64,000 nucleotides of DNA, taken from assembly GCA_032433765.1 (NCBI GenBank), contig JAVIAB010000046.1:58426500-58490499 (forward strand), in the 5' to 3' direction. Under the pieces are notes generated by a model. That model did no database searches. It saw only the letters and a list, made by a program, of their open reading frames with translations, and had not been told where the DNA came from. Source of the DNA: Megaustenia siamemsis (taxonomy: Eukaryota; Mollusca; Gastropoda; Stylommatophora; Ariophantidae). Below, piece by piece: positions 34,195 through 45,792 of this stretch. Numbering within the stretch: position 1 is the stretch's first letter; each line of letters begins with the position of its first letter. Position numbers and translations under genes: made by a program.

Positions 34195-35225
34195 GAATGA
34201 TAATGAATATTTTTGTGAACACAAACTATCCGAGGCGACAGATCAACAAATCAGGGAAGAGGGGTTTTTATAACACTCAGAAAAAATCCACAAATAATCA
34301 ACTGAAAAAAAGAACAATAGACAGCCCAAAGCAGGATCAAACTCATAACAAAGAACAATAGATAGCCCAAAGCACGATCAAACTCATAACAAAGAACAAT
34401 AGACAGCCCACAGCAGGATCAAACTCATAACAAAGAACAATAGACAGCCCACAGCAGGATCAAACTCATAACAAAGAACAATAGACAGCCCACAGCAGGA
34501 TCAAACCCATAACAAAGAACAATAGACAGCCCACAGCAGGATCAAACCCATAACAAAGAACAATAGACAGCCCACAGCAGGATCAAACCCATAACAAAGA
34601 ACAATAGACAGCCCACAGCAGGATCAAACCCATAACAAAGAACAATAGACAGCCCACAGCAGGATCAAACCCATAACAAAGAACAATAGACAGCCCACAG
34701 CAGGATCAAACCCATAACAAAGAACAATAGACAGCCCACAGCAGGATCAAACCCATAACAAAGAACAATAGACAGCCCACAGCAGGATCAAACCCATAAC
34801 AAAGAACAATAGAGAGCCCAAAGCAGGATCAAACCCATAACAAAGAACAATAGAGAGCCCAAAGCAGGATCAAACCCATAACAAAGAACAATAGAGAGCC
34901 CAAAGCAGGATCAAACCCATAACAAAGAACAATAGACAGCCAATGGGTTTGATCCTGTTACAGGCTGTCCATTTTTTTTGGGGGGGGGGGGTGTGTGGTT
35001 TAGTTGATTATTTGTGGATTTTTTCTGAGTGTTCTCTCTCTCTCTCTCTCTCTCTCTGCGATCAAGACTCAATCAGAGTAGGATTCCAGACTCTCTCATG
35101 AAGTCAGCTGTCTGTTTAAGTGATTCGATTGCCCCATCTGAGTGTTATAACAATACCTCTACCCCTCATATGATTTGTTGATCTGTACCCCCCTGGATAT
35201 TTGTGTTCATAATAATATTCATTAT
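34195..35225. repeat. Inverted repeat enclosing the 41-bp array
   Basis: Left text at 34275-34304 (cactcagaaaaaatccacaa and on) is the exact reverse complement of 35003-35032. Farther out, atgataatgaatat and acagatcaacaaatca (34195-34260) pair with 35160-35225. The right arm contains an extra (CT)n tract and about 100 bp of another repeat. Confidence 0.8.
34300..34945. repeat. 41-bp minisatellite, about 15 copies
   Basis: The unit is aacaatagacagcccacagc followed by aggatcaaacccataacaaag. The first copies have actcat and the middle ones acccat. Confidence 0.95.
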
Positions 35226-35324
35226 CATTTGTCTACAGTTGAGTGGCAAAGGTTCCATCAATGCCTTGAGGTTTATGGGTGCTAGTGTCCATGTTTGTTT
35301 ATGTGCATCACAGCAGGTGATGTA

Positions 35325-35590
35325 GTCGGTGTCATGGCTAGTCGGTGTCATGGCTAGTCGGTGTCATGGCTGGTCGGTGTCATGGCTGGTCGGTGTCATG
35401 GCTGGTCGGTGTCATGGCTAGTCGGTGTCATGGCTGACTACGTCATTTTCTCATAAAATATCTTTGATACCCATTTTCAGAGTCTGGGTGAACGTAAAAG
35501 CTATGTCAATCCCCAATGTGTCAATCCCCACCAAAAAAATGTGTAACATATTGGAATTGAACCCAGATTGTGTGGTCTAGAAGTTTAAGT
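35325..35590 (-). mobile_element. SINE family S2, decayed copy with short tandem run
   Basis: On the plus strand gatacccattttcagagtct and attgaacccagattgtgtgg are antisense S2 body and B-box. The end tcggtgtcatggctagtcgg is repeated several times at 35330-35430. Confidence 0.55.
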
Positions 35591-35860
35591 CATCAGCTTC
35601 TACACAAGAAGGTCCCAGGTTTGAATCCTACCACAGGCAGTGGTGATTTTTCACTTTGAATCCCTGGTTTCCTTGTGGCTTTACCCTCTGCAAATCTCTG
35701 GGTAGTAAGATCTGATGTCTAGCCCCCTCAGAAAAATGGCAAAAAACAGGAGATCCTGTGTGCACCCATGCACATTGAAGAATCAGTCCTTGCCAGTTAA
35801 AAGTCAAAAACAGTAGTCCAAAAATGGCCCTGCCTGGACAATAACGTAAAACAAATTCTA
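35570..35860 (+). mobile_element. SINE family S3
   Basis: tRNA-like head with B-box ggtttgaatcctacc. The body follows: ggtttccttgtggctttacc, gtagtaagatctgatgtcta, tgtgcacccatgcacattga, ccttgccagttaaaag. Same order as at 42020-42400. Confidence 0.7.
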
Positions 35861-35867
35861 CTATTTG

Positions 35868-36680
35868 CTAATCTGTGCTTCATGTTGCAAGAAAGATGTG
35901 TTTTTAATCATTTGGCAATTAGCTATCTGTGACTTCATGTTGCAAGAAAGATGGGTTTTTAATCATTTGGCAATTTGCTATCTGTGATTTCATGTTGCAC
36001 GAAAGATGGGTTTTTAATCATTTGGCAATTTGCTATCTGTGACTTCATGTTGCAAGAAAGATGTGTTTTTAATCATTTGGCAATTTGCTATCTGTGACTT
36101 CATGTTGCAAGAAAGTTGTGTTTTTAATCATTTGGCAATTTGCTATCTATGATTTCATGTTGCAAGAAAGATGTGTTTTTAATCATTTGGCAATTTGCTA
36201 TCTGTGACTTCATATTGCAAGAAAGATGTGTTTTTAATCATTTGGCAATTTGCTATCTGTGATTTCATGTTGCAAGAAAGATGTGTTTTTAATCACTTGG
36301 CAATTTGCTCTCTGTGATTTCATGTTGCAAGAAAGATGTGTTTTTAATCATTTGGCAATTTGCTATCTGTGATTTCATGTTGTAAAGAATAGTGACACTG
36401 TGACCTTCCAGGCGACTAAGGAGGTTGATTGATGGCTTGACAAGCTGTCATTGTAAAAAGTATTGTTATGGAAACAGAACCATAGATTGTAGAAGCAGTG
36501 ATCTCTGCAATATGTGCCATTTTGGCACGCAAGGTTTCTGTTTTTGAGATTGTGGTTCTGCCCTATGTGCCGTCTTTGGCTCGAAAGGACAATAGATTTC
36601 ATGTTGCAAGAAAGATGTGTTTTTAATCATTTGGCAATTTGCTATCTGTGACTTCATGTTGCAAGAAAGATGGGTTTTTT
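35868..36680. repeat. 55-bp minisatellite, about 12 copies, split by a short element
   Basis: The unit is aatcatttggcaatttgcta followed by tctgtgacttcatgttgcaa and gaaagatgtgttttt. A 217-bp element at 36380-36596 interrupts it with the duplication gatttcatgttg. Confidence 0.95.
36380..36596 (+). mobile_element. Short retroelement sharing the LINE A 3' tail
   Basis: Contains gcttgacaagctgtcattgt, ctctgcaatatgtgccattt and the end gtgccgtctttggctcgaaa plus ggacaata. The last 40 bp resembles the LINE A end (ggctcgaaaggtcaatagat). A second copy, antisense, is at 49572-49765. It may be a SINE using LINE A machinery or a related LINE's 3' UTR. Confidence 0.7.
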
Positions 36681-37184
36681 TATCATTTCACAACACCATT
36701 CACTTACATACAGCCACACCATTCACTCACATACAACAACACCATTCACTCACAACCACGCTATTCACTCACATAGAACCACATATATTTCTCCAACAAA
36801 ACAAACGGTCTGTCATAGTTCTCAAGTCACCACAAAAACAGAGTTAAGTGAAGGCCCCATTATCCTCTTCCCTGTGGTTGCCCACTGACAACATATCTTC
36901 ATCATTCACCCTTGATGGCATGTTAAATGAGTACTATGTTGTTTTCAAACCTTGGTTAGATGTGTTTATTCTCTGTAAATTACAAAGGTCTCATAAGTTT
37001 CCTTCTAGAATGAACATTAAATTGTCGTTCTGATTGTCTTTAGACCAGGTTTACTACCAACGTGTGTGCTGCTCAATATTAAACTGTTTTAACTGTAGTT
37101 GATAGTTCAAAGAACTAATAGTATTTCAATAAGTTAGTTTGTTGGTTGGTTAATTAGCTGGCAGGATGGATGGATGGATGAATA
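36681..37184. other. Intergenic, short cacacc-type repeats then unassigned
   Basis: 36690-36790 has irregular repeats of caccattcactcacatac. The rest shows nothing. Confidence 0.4.
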
Positions 37185-37535
37185 AATGGTTAGCATGTTG
37201 AATGGTCAGCTGGCTGGTTAGCTGACTGGTATAATGGTCATCTGTCTGGTTGGATGGTTAGCTGACTGGTATAATGGTCATCTGTCTGGTTGGATGGTTA
37301 GCTGACTGGTATAATGGTCATCTGTCTGGTTGGATGGTTAGCTGACTGGTATAATGGTCATCTGTCTGGTTGGATGGTTAGCTGACTGGTATAATGGTCA
37401 TCTGTCTGGTTGGATGGTTAGCTGACTGGTATAATGGCCATCTGTCTGGTTGGATGGTTAGCTGACTGGTATAATGGTCATCTGACTGGTTGGATGGTTA
37501 GCTGACTGGTATAATGGTCATGTCTGGTTGGATAG
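37185..37535. repeat. 40-bp minisatellite, about 8 copies
   Basis: The unit is gttagctgactggtataatg followed by gtcatctgtctggttggatg. Confidence 0.95.
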
Positions 37536-38215
37536 TTAGTTGACTGACATGTATGGTACCTGACTGACTTGTATGGTTAGCTGATTGACATGTATGGTTA
37601 GCTGACTGACATGTATGGTTAGCTGACTGATATATATGGTTAGCTGACTGACATGTATGGTTAGCTGATTGACACATATGGTTAGCTGACTGACACGTAT
37701 GGTTAGCTGACTGACATGTATGGTTATCTGACTGACATGTATGGTTATCTGACTGACATGTATGGTTAACTGACTGACATGTATGGTTAACTGACTGGCA
37801 TGTATGGTTAGCTGATTGACATGTATGGTTACCTGACTGACATGTATGGTTAGCTGACTGACATGTATGGTTAGCTGACTGACATGTATGGTTAACTGAC
37901 TGACATGTATGGTTAGCTGATTGACATGTATGGTTAGCTGACTGACATGTATGGTTAGCTGATTGACATGTATGGTTAGCTGACTGACATGTATGGTTAG
38001 CTGATTGACATGTATGTTTAGGTGACTGACATGTATGGTTAGCTGACTGACATGTATGGCTAGCTGACTGACATGTATGGTTAGCTGATTGACATGTATG
38101 GTTAGCTGACTGACATGTATGGTTAGCTGATTGACATGTATGTTTAGGTGACTGACATGTATGGTTAGCTGACTGACATGTATGGCTAGCTGACTGACAT
38201 GTATGGTTAACTGAC
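37536..38215. repeat. 21-bp minisatellite, about 32 copies
   Basis: The unit is gactgacatgtatggttagc followed by t. It shares gttagctgactg with the adjoining 40-bp array, so one probably grew from the other. Confidence 0.95.
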
Positions 38216-38254
38216 TGGTTGGTTAATTAGCTAATTATCAGACCATCATTGTTG

Positions 38255-38335
38255 CATGTTGGATAAACCCATAAGTGCTCACATCCTCAGTACATCACTC
38301 CCTGGGTTTTAGCTGATGACATCATCAATGTTGGG
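38255..38335 (-). mobile_element. ECNDDDP family remnant
   Basis: Antisense text catcattgttgcatgttgg and aagtgctcacatcctcagta matches the 3' end of the family, much decayed. Confidence 0.4.
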
Positions 38336-38574
38336 TTTAGCAGACCTAGATTTCAAGAACTCCCCACATAAGACACCTGTTTGACTTCTCCTCTTCTAAC
38401 TTGCTGCCATGACCATAGATTCACAACCTTTACTTGGATCATTGACTCAGTCAGCATCATAGAGGACATTTACGTTGTCAGAACAACCATTTTTGCATTC
38501 TTCACCCCAGCATCTCTATCTACAAAGCATCTCTACCTGCACATATCCGTGTGTGTGTGTTTTGTTTGTTTGTT

Positions 38575-38606
38575 CCTGCTGAAGGCCTATTGGGCCGAAA
38601 CGTCGT
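38575..38606 (+). ncRNA. Hammerhead-like motif (Penelope-type relic)
   Basis: The sequence is cctgctgaaggcctattggg then ccgaaacgtcg. The parts are a CTGCTGA box (consensus CTGATGA, one mismatch), a stem GGCC/GGCC with loop TATTG, then GAAA and CGTCG. Hammerhead ribozymes of this layout are known in Penelope-like elements. No GIY-YIG or RT coding is seen beside it. Confidence 0.4.
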
Positions 38607-38903
38607 TTAATCTGTGTCGTCTACTAATCACGTAAAGCTTATAACATACCATTTTTTTTCTATTTTTTAATTTTTCTCTATCTACAAGCCAGTCAATACA
38701 TTATTGTCGCTTACTCTCTCATGTCTGGCATGAAAATGAAATTAGTTGATCTTAACCTTGACCTCCTCAAAAACACTAACCCCCATTTCAAGCTTCCTGT
38801 AGAAACTCATCAAAAAGTAAAAGTTCCTCCCCCTTCTAGCTTGGCATATGGGGAATAAATATGTTCTTAGTGCCCATATTTATCTTTCGGTAATGGCACA
38901 TTT

Positions 38904-38977
38904 TAGAGAAGGAGTATTTTGGTCTACGCCCTATGGGCCGGCTACGGCTCGAAAGGTCAATAGATAGATAGATAGAA
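38904..38977 (+). mobile_element. LINE A, minimal 3' tail copy
   Basis: Only the last 70 bp: gtctacgccctatgggccgg, ctacggctcgaaaggtcaat and (AGAT)n. Confidence 0.8.
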
Positions 38978-38984
38978 AGGCACA

Positions 38985-39140
38985 TTTTTGGGTGATTTAC
39001 TTCGCAGAATAATCCATGGTACCCATTTTTAGAGGCTGGGTGAACCATGGAACCTTGTCAATCTAGAAAAATCAGCAATTTCTAATCATATAAACTTGAC
39101 CCTTTTGATGAGCAATCAAGCAGATTAATCCTCTCCAGCT
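38985..39140 (-). mobile_element. SINE family S2 fragment
   Basis: Plus-strand text ggcacatttttgggtgattt and ggtacccatttttagaggct is antisense S2 3' region. It decays towards the tRNA head. Confidence 0.65.
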
Positions 39141-39989
39141 CCTATATACTCAATGAACCACTGAGAAAATATGTTTGTATAGAGGTATTTAATAAATTAA
39201 AACATTGAAAAGAAATTAATTAAAAACAAAAGTCTAGAAGTAATAATAAAAGCACATTTTATTTTCCTCAGTGTGTTACTAAAACAATAAAAGAAGAAAT
39301 TTGCAGGAAATTTGGACGGAATAAAATTGCTACAACAAAAAAATTAAACATCTGTATGAATTTTTACAAAATCTGGCACATGTAAATAATAACAGTTTTA
39401 TTAAAAACAGTTCACGAAAGCAACATTAAATGTGTATGTCTATAAGTAAGTTATGAATACAAACTGGAATATTTACAGTGAAAGCATTGACCAAAGCTTA
39501 ATTGATTTATAATTAAACTTAGTCAATGAAGAATACTACTTGCATGCTATTGATATTAAGCTAAAAACAAACACAGATCAATGAAACAGTCATACCAGTA
39601 TAAAAGAGAATGACCTGAAAATTTGAGGAGGAAAACTATGATAGATTATAATTATTTTTTAAAACACAGTTGTAGAGGATACAGCAAATGCGTGTTCTCA
39701 TCATGTACTATAATAGTAATAGGACTCGTTTGAGAGTTGGCAAAAGCAGAAAGAGGCATGCTGTTGTACAAGACAGTTTAAACACAGTCGAGCTGGAATA
39801 TTTTACTGAAAAGTAATTCACTGAAGACAAGGGATAACATTGTGAAGACAAGGGATACCACAAGCTAAAACTAACACAGCCATGATTGTTATTGATAATA
39901 TCAAATTAATCATGTTATTTTTGGGTACCTTAGGTTTAAATTAAGAATACATCAAGTTTAAACTTAGAATACCCCACATTTAAGATAAA
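39141..39989. other. Intergenic, AT-rich, no feature seen
   Basis: No coding, array or element signature found. Confidence 0.5.
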
Positions 39990-40462
39990 ATAACCTCAAG
40001 TTTAACTTGAGATTACCTAAAGTTTAGTTAGGCTACCTTAGGTTCAAACAGAGATTACTTAAGTTTAGTTAGGCTACCTTAGGTTCAAACAGAGATTGCC
40101 TAAAATTTAGTTAGGCTACCTTAGGTTCAAACAGAGATTACCTAAAGTTTAGTTAGGCTACCATAAATTCAAACAGAGATTACCTAAAGTTTAGTTAGGC
40201 TACCTTAGGTTCAAACAGAGATTACCTAAAGTTTAGTTAGGCTACCATAAATTCAAACAGAGATTACCTAAAGTTTAGTTAGGCTACCTTAGGTTCAAAC
40301 AGAGATTACCTAAAGTTTAGTTAGGCTACCTTAAGTTCAAATAGAGATTACCTAAAGTTTAGTTAGGCTACCTTAGGTACAAACAGAGATTACCTAAAGT
40401 TTAGTTAGGCTACCTTAAGTTCAAACAAAGATTACCTAAAGTTTAGTTAGGCTACCTTAGTT
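39990..40462. repeat. 42-bp minisatellite, about 11 copies
   Basis: The unit is aggctaccttaggttcaaac followed by agagattacctaaagtttag and tt. The edges shade into looser repeats of the same theme from about 39930. Confidence 0.93.
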
Positions 40463-40474
40463 TTGGCTGAAACT

Positions 40475-40640
40475 ACTGTAACTTTGTTTGTTTTTTGGAT
40501 CATCATCACTGCAGACCAGAAAAATTCATGGTGTTCTGATAATCCAGTGGAGAAAATGCAAGGAGAATCCTGGTCTACATGCACAAACTCCAATGCCTGG
40601 AGTTCACAGAGTGGCCAGGTTTCTGCTGACAATTTTGGCC
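40475..40640 (-). mobile_element. ECNDDDP family remnant
   Basis: The minus strand ends ctgcagtgatgatgatccaa, equivalent to the C-N-D-D-D-P end of the family. Upstream text is too diverged to align confidently. Confidence 0.4.
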
Positions 40641-40894
40641 AGGCAGCAGCCATATTTAAGGCCTATTCTTTTTTATTTTAACTGCCAAGGGAGCTTTAAC
40701 ATACACAAGTGCGTACCTCCTGTTTATTGCAGTTATCTGAGAGGGCTAGACATCAAACCACACTACCCAAGACACCATGGGAGGGTAAGGCCAAAATCAT
40801 GGATTAATTTTTCGTATCTTTGAAAAATCACCAGTTTCTGGTGCGCTTTGAACATGGCTCCTTAACTGTACGTCTAAGCTGAAACTATTTTATG

Positions 40895-41180
40895 GAGCCT
40901 CGGTGGCTACGTAGTTAGTGCGCTCGCTTCTTGGCCAGAAGGGTCCGAGTTCAATCCCCAGAAGTGGCAGATTTTTTTTGGACTGACAAGGCTCTGGGTT
41001 CGTTCACCCAGCCTCTAAAAATAGGTACCAGAGATTTTTCTGGGAAATTAAGGTGGCCTGGCGTGATACCAACCACATCACCCAAAAATGTGCTGTGGTC
41101 ATAGAAAAGTATGGTCACTAACACCACATTCCCCATATGACTAGCAAGGCACAGGGAGGGAACCTCTACTTTTTGTTTGA
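40895..41180 (+). mobile_element. tRNA-derived SINE (family S2), most complete copy
   Basis: Head gagcctcggtggctacgtag with A-box, B-box gagttcaatcccca, then cacccagcctctaaaaatag, gtaccagagatttttctggg and accacatcacccaaaaatgt. The end is gcaaggcacagggaggg and a T tail. Serves as the reference for the other S2 copies. Confidence 0.85.
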
Positions 41181-41534
41181 TGTGTTCAAACTGAGAAAAT
41201 GAGCTTACTTCAAGTTAAAACTGTAACTACTTGAGATGACCTCTACTACATGAGCTACAAAATAAAATGCTAAAATGTATTTTAAAACAGATCTCTATAA
41301 ATAAACTTATGAGAAAACTAAGTGTAACAGAAGGCAAGACAACAAGGGGATATTAATTGCTTTGTCAATACTAGAAACCGGTACGAGATGTTTGTTTGAA
41401 TTCATTTATCACAAGACTTATTAATGTAGTATGATATGACTGTTACCTTACTTGATTTAACAGTAAAATTGAAACATCACTACATGAATAAATTCCAATG
41501 ATATATCACCACAACTTGACTCTAAGTGTACATG

Positions 41535-41850
41535 AAGATTACTTTGAGACTCACCACATTAAAATTATATCTCAGTGTACAGAAATATTAGCTTGAGAGT
41601 CACCACATTAAAATTATATCTCAGTGTACAGAAATATTAGCTTGAGAGTCACCACATTAAAATTATATCTCAGTGCACAGAAATATTAGCTTGAGAGTCA
41701 CCACAACTTGACTCTATCTTGGTGCACAGAAATATTAACTAGAGACATCACCACATTTAAATTATATCTCAGTGCACAGAAATATTAGCTTGAGAGTCAC
41801 CACAACTTGATTATAAGTGCACATCAATATTAACTAGAGACATCACCACA
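41535..41850. repeat. 50-bp minisatellite, about 6 copies
   Basis: The unit contains agaaatattagcttgagagt, caccacattaaaattatat and ctcagtg. Some copies have acaacttgactcta instead. Confidence 0.9.
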
Positions 41851-42019
41851 TTTCCATCATTAAAGTTCTGAACAAATAGTGAGCAATCTTACAGAGCTGT
41901 CTCAGTGAACACATAAGCATTAAAAAATGGGTTTGCTCACTGAGATTGGTTAATATGTGATCTGGCTAGTGATGTTTATGCTAGAGAACTTGTACAATCA
42001 TGATGTTTCTTTACACAAG

Positions 42020-42400
42020 AGTAAGTGCTACTAGACTCTTACTACAAGTAAGACAATGGTCCCCGGACCAGAAGGTGACGGGCTTCAATCCTCAGGAATT
42101 TTTCTCTTTGAATCTATAGCTTTCCCTCAATGCCGAAAGGCAAGAAGAAGAGTCCGCAGCTTCTTTGTGGCTTCACTCCATTTTGGTCTCTGTGTAGCAA
42201 GATCCGATGTCTTGCCCTCTTGAAAAATGATAGTAAATACATCCTGAGTGCATTCTGTGCATGTTAAAGAACTCTTAAAAAACTATCTTTATGACACATA
42301 CTACCATAGCTGGTGTATGTTGAGGGACTCACGAAAAAACTCTTGCCAATTGGAAATAAAAAAAACGAGTAAACCAGAAATGGCTGCTTCCCATGCAAAA
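42020..42400 (+). mobile_element. SINE family S3
   Basis: B-box-like ggcttcaatcctcag, then gctttccctc, ctttgtggcttcactccatt, gtagcaagatccgatgtctt, tgcatgttaaagaactc and ttgccaattggaaataaaa. The central part carries a small insertion (gccgaaaggcaagaagaag). Confidence 0.7.
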
Positions 42401-42689
42401 TTGATAGGAAAAAATTAACCAACAAAAATATAACATCAGATCTCTCAATCACAAAAAATGAGAGTATATCTGAAGTTGGGGAGTATCTGTCTGCATTATG
42501 AGAAACACCTGAACATATGGCCGCCAATTTGAAAAATAGGAAAAAATGATATTCATGCAAAATTCAGTTCCTCTGAACCTTGCTACATATATAAAGATGG
42601 CATATGTAAACAACAGCTATTTAATTGTGCTAATGTTGTCTATGATCTCATTAGTATACCAGGTCAAGGTGGGAGATGCCAGATGAGAA

Positions 42690-42835
42690 CCTAAAGAAGA
42701 CTTACCAGCCAACACTACACCTGAGTCACTACACATTAAGGGATATACTTTGGAGGAGATCTGAGCAACTATGACTTGTCCGATGTGCAAAAAATGATGA
42801 CCTGTCAACTAAACTAAACTCATTATAAGTGTAAC
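42690..42835 (+). mobile_element. ECNDDDP-like 3' end with (ACTAA)n tail
   Basis: Text aagaagacttaccagccaac, ggaggagatctgagcaacta and gatgacctgtcaactaaact parallels the family's end, but with a different tail. The same tail type seeds the array at 48560-49255. Confidence 0.45.
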
Positions 42836-43149
42836 ATGTTAAGTATTAAATTAAACTTGTCCTGTGTAATTCTTATTTCAACTAATTTTATTTGTTTCAA
42901 TTTTTATAATCCAACATCAATATGCAGACATCTCAAGATTATTGTACATTAGAGTACTGTCCAATTTGTACTTTGGATGACTAAAATTGAAATGAAACTG
43001 CTAAATGAGAATTTGTGTGGTTGTGTAGGCTAGATACAATTTTTACTTATTTGATTTTTAGTTTTTTTTTTTCAAGTCTTATATTTTGGGTTATTATTTT
43101 TATGTTAAAACTGAAAGAATGATAATTTAAGATCCATAATTGAACCTAT

Positions 43150-43330
43150 CCTAAGATTCTAAGCTATATGCAGAAACAACAAATAAACTGGTTTGCCCAT
43201 CTAGAAAGAATGCAGTGTGGTTTCTTACCATAAAAAGATATATTAAAAGAGGAGAAGGAAGAAGAGAAAGAGGCACATCCAGAGTAAGATGGAGAGACAA
43301 GATACAAAAAAACACTACAATATCAAATGA
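43150..43330 (+). mobile_element. LINE C-type 3' ORF fragment
   Basis: Reads INWFAHLERMQ, then after a stop a KRGTSRVRWRDKI-like segment, the usual LINE ORF tail. Frames are broken. Confidence 0.55.
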
Positions 43331-43334
43331 CAAT

Positions 43335-43608
43335 AAATGCCTTGCGGGGAATTGGAACGACACAGGACTTCAATAACCATCTTAACCAACCTCGAGTCCA
43401 CGTCACTCCTTTGGATGAAAGAGATGGGAGTTAAGATGGGCACAGCCAGAAATGAGAAACTTAGTGGCCGTGTAAGAAGACTTATCAACCAACATAGACC
43501 TGGAGTCGTCAGTCGCTGGACACTTCAAGACTTGCTGAGGAGGGGCTCTGAGCACCTATGGCAATGTTCAGAGTGCAATGATGATGACCCACTAATAACT
43601 CAATGACA
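43335..43608 (+). mobile_element. ECNDDDP mobile family, best plus-strand copy
   Basis: The open frame includes MKEMGVKMGTARNEKLSGRV, RRLINQHRPGVVSRWTL, LLRRGSEHLWQCSECND and ends DDPLITQ plus TGA. About 60 codons up to the stop are collinear with 33554-33889 without frameshift, which implies both derive from a coding element. No known domain is recognised. Confidence 0.75.
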
Positions 43609-43736
43609 ATGAATGAAGCTACCAAAAGGGTGAGAACCAGAACTTTTCAAGAGGAAGTGAAGAAAGAGAAGGAAGTAATCTTTAGCTTGTTACATGATGC
43701 TTGTTAGCATAAAAAAGTAAGAAGTAAAGATTACTT

Positions 43737-43925
43737 TCCTAGCCTTGCTAGGTGTATGAGGAATATGGTATTATGACCATGATTCTCCATGATCAACGGT
43801 ACATTTTTATAGGCTGGGTGATCCCTGTAGCCATATCATGCTGGATAACAGAGCACCATTATGGGAGTCAAACATCTGATCAGGAATGGAGCACACTAAC
43901 CAGTGAGATTCCATATTTTAGTTGA
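43737..43925 (-). mobile_element. SINE family S2, decayed copy
   Basis: Plus-strand order is cctagccttgctaggtgtat, tacatttttataggctgggt, then gggagtcaaacatctgatca. These are the antisense S2 end, body and B-box. Confidence 0.6.
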
Positions 43926-45010
43926 ATTATACCATAGCTGATTGTAGAATGTGACGCACTGAGAACAAATACACGCAACGAGGTACATATCTAAATATAG
44001 TGGTACCCTATATCACACATATACAGTTATAAATATTTTTAACGTAGAATTTGTTTTCCTAAAAATTATATGAAGTCACTTAAAGTTGAGAAAGAAATAT
44101 TAAATAATCACAGTGCTGCACATTTCTTTCTTTCACAATTCTTACTTTCAAATTTCTTCCAATTAAAACTAAACAAAAGTTTCTGTGATGTAAAATATTA
44201 GTTCATAGTGGCTGTAGAATTCAAAGATAATAGCTAAAGTTGAAAAGACAAAATGTGGTAGAGAATCTGCAAAGTGCATGAGAGACAAGTGAATGAGATG
44301 ATAAGATAAGAAGATGGTGCATGCTTTAACATTTATTTTCATTCAAATTTAAAACAAAGAAATATTTAGTTAAAACTTGCAAATACACCATCATTACTTG
44401 GTCATTACTGTCAGTTTTCAAATAGATTGGCTACAATAAAAAAAAAATTATAGAAAAGTGTGTTAAAACAAAAATAAAAAAAAAATAATTTTTAATCATG
44501 CCAGATATTTATAAATTTTCTTGTAAGACAATACTACTTTGTACAAAAACTTTAGAGAAATGATGTAGATACATTCAGAACCAGTGTGAAAGTTTCTCAG
44601 ATTTACACCCTCTTTTAGCATATAAAAAAAAAGAAAAACAAATAACACATTTTTGTTTAAAATAGCCTCTTTAATAGTTGAACACATGGACAAAATCTGG
44701 CCACTCTGTCTCACCTCTAACCTTTCTAGAGAATTCTACTTAATGTTTATTTTAAAATAAAATAAGAAATATTGTAAATAAGTATCTAAACAGCTACAAC
44801 AGAGGAAATGTAATGCAAGAACACAAAATCAGCAGTTTTTAACATGTTGTTATTACATCAAATATTATTCTATTACACTTGTGATAGTGAAGATAATGAT
44901 TGATCAAATGGTGTTCAATGACATGGCTCTGACATCAACTATTTATCAGGTGGGGAGAGTAACTGAAGACATACTTTTCTAGAAGTGAACATATCAACAA
45001 TAGACAATAC
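43926..45010. other. Intergenic, AT-rich, no feature seen
   Basis: Poly-A-rich stretches and no recognisable element or coding signal. Confidence 0.5.
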
Positions 45011-45019
45011 TGTTGCCAT

Positions 45020-45792
45020 TAAGCAGTCATCTCAGTTGGAACTAAGCAGTCATCTCAGTTGGAGCTAAGCAGTCATCTCAGTTGGAGCTAAGCAGTCATC
45101 TCAAATTAAGCTAAGCAGTTATCTCAGTTGGAGCTAAGCAGTCATCTCAAATTGAGCTAAGGAGTGATCTCAGATGGAGCTAAGCAGTCTTCTCAAATTG
45201 AGCTAAGCAGTGATCTCAGTTGCCATTAAGCAGTGATCTCAGTTGGAGCTAAGCAGTGATCTCAGATGGAGCTAAGCAGTCTTCTCAAATTGGGCCAAGC
45301 AGTCATCTCAGTTGGAGCTAAGCAGTCATCTCAAACTGAGCTAAGCAGTCATCTCAGTTGGAGCTAAGCAGTCATCTCAAATTGAGCTAAGCTGTCATCT
45401 CAGTTGGAGCTAAGCAGTCATCTCAAATTGAGCTAAGCAGTCATCTCAGTTTGAGTTAAGCAGTCATCTCAGTTTGAGCTAAGCAGTCATCTCAGTTTGA
45501 GCTAAGCAGTCATCTCAGTTTGAGCTAAGCAGTCTTCTCAGTTTGAGTTAATCAGTCATCTCAGTTTGAGCTAAGCAGTCATCTCAGTTTGAGCTAAGCA
45601 GTCTTCTCAGTTGCAGCTAAGCAGTCAGCTCAAATTGAGTTAAATAGTCATCTCAGTTGGAGCTAAGCAGTCATCTCAGTTTGAGCTAAGCAGTCATCTC
45701 AAATTGAGTTAAGCAGTCATCTCAGTTGGAGCTAAGCAGTCATCTCAGTTTGAGTTAAACAGTCATCTCAGTTGCCACTAAGCAATCATCTC
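45020..45792. repeat. 23-bp minisatellite, about 33 copies
   Basis: The unit is ctaagcagtcatctcagttg followed by gag, with aaattga and tttga variants. Confidence 0.95.
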
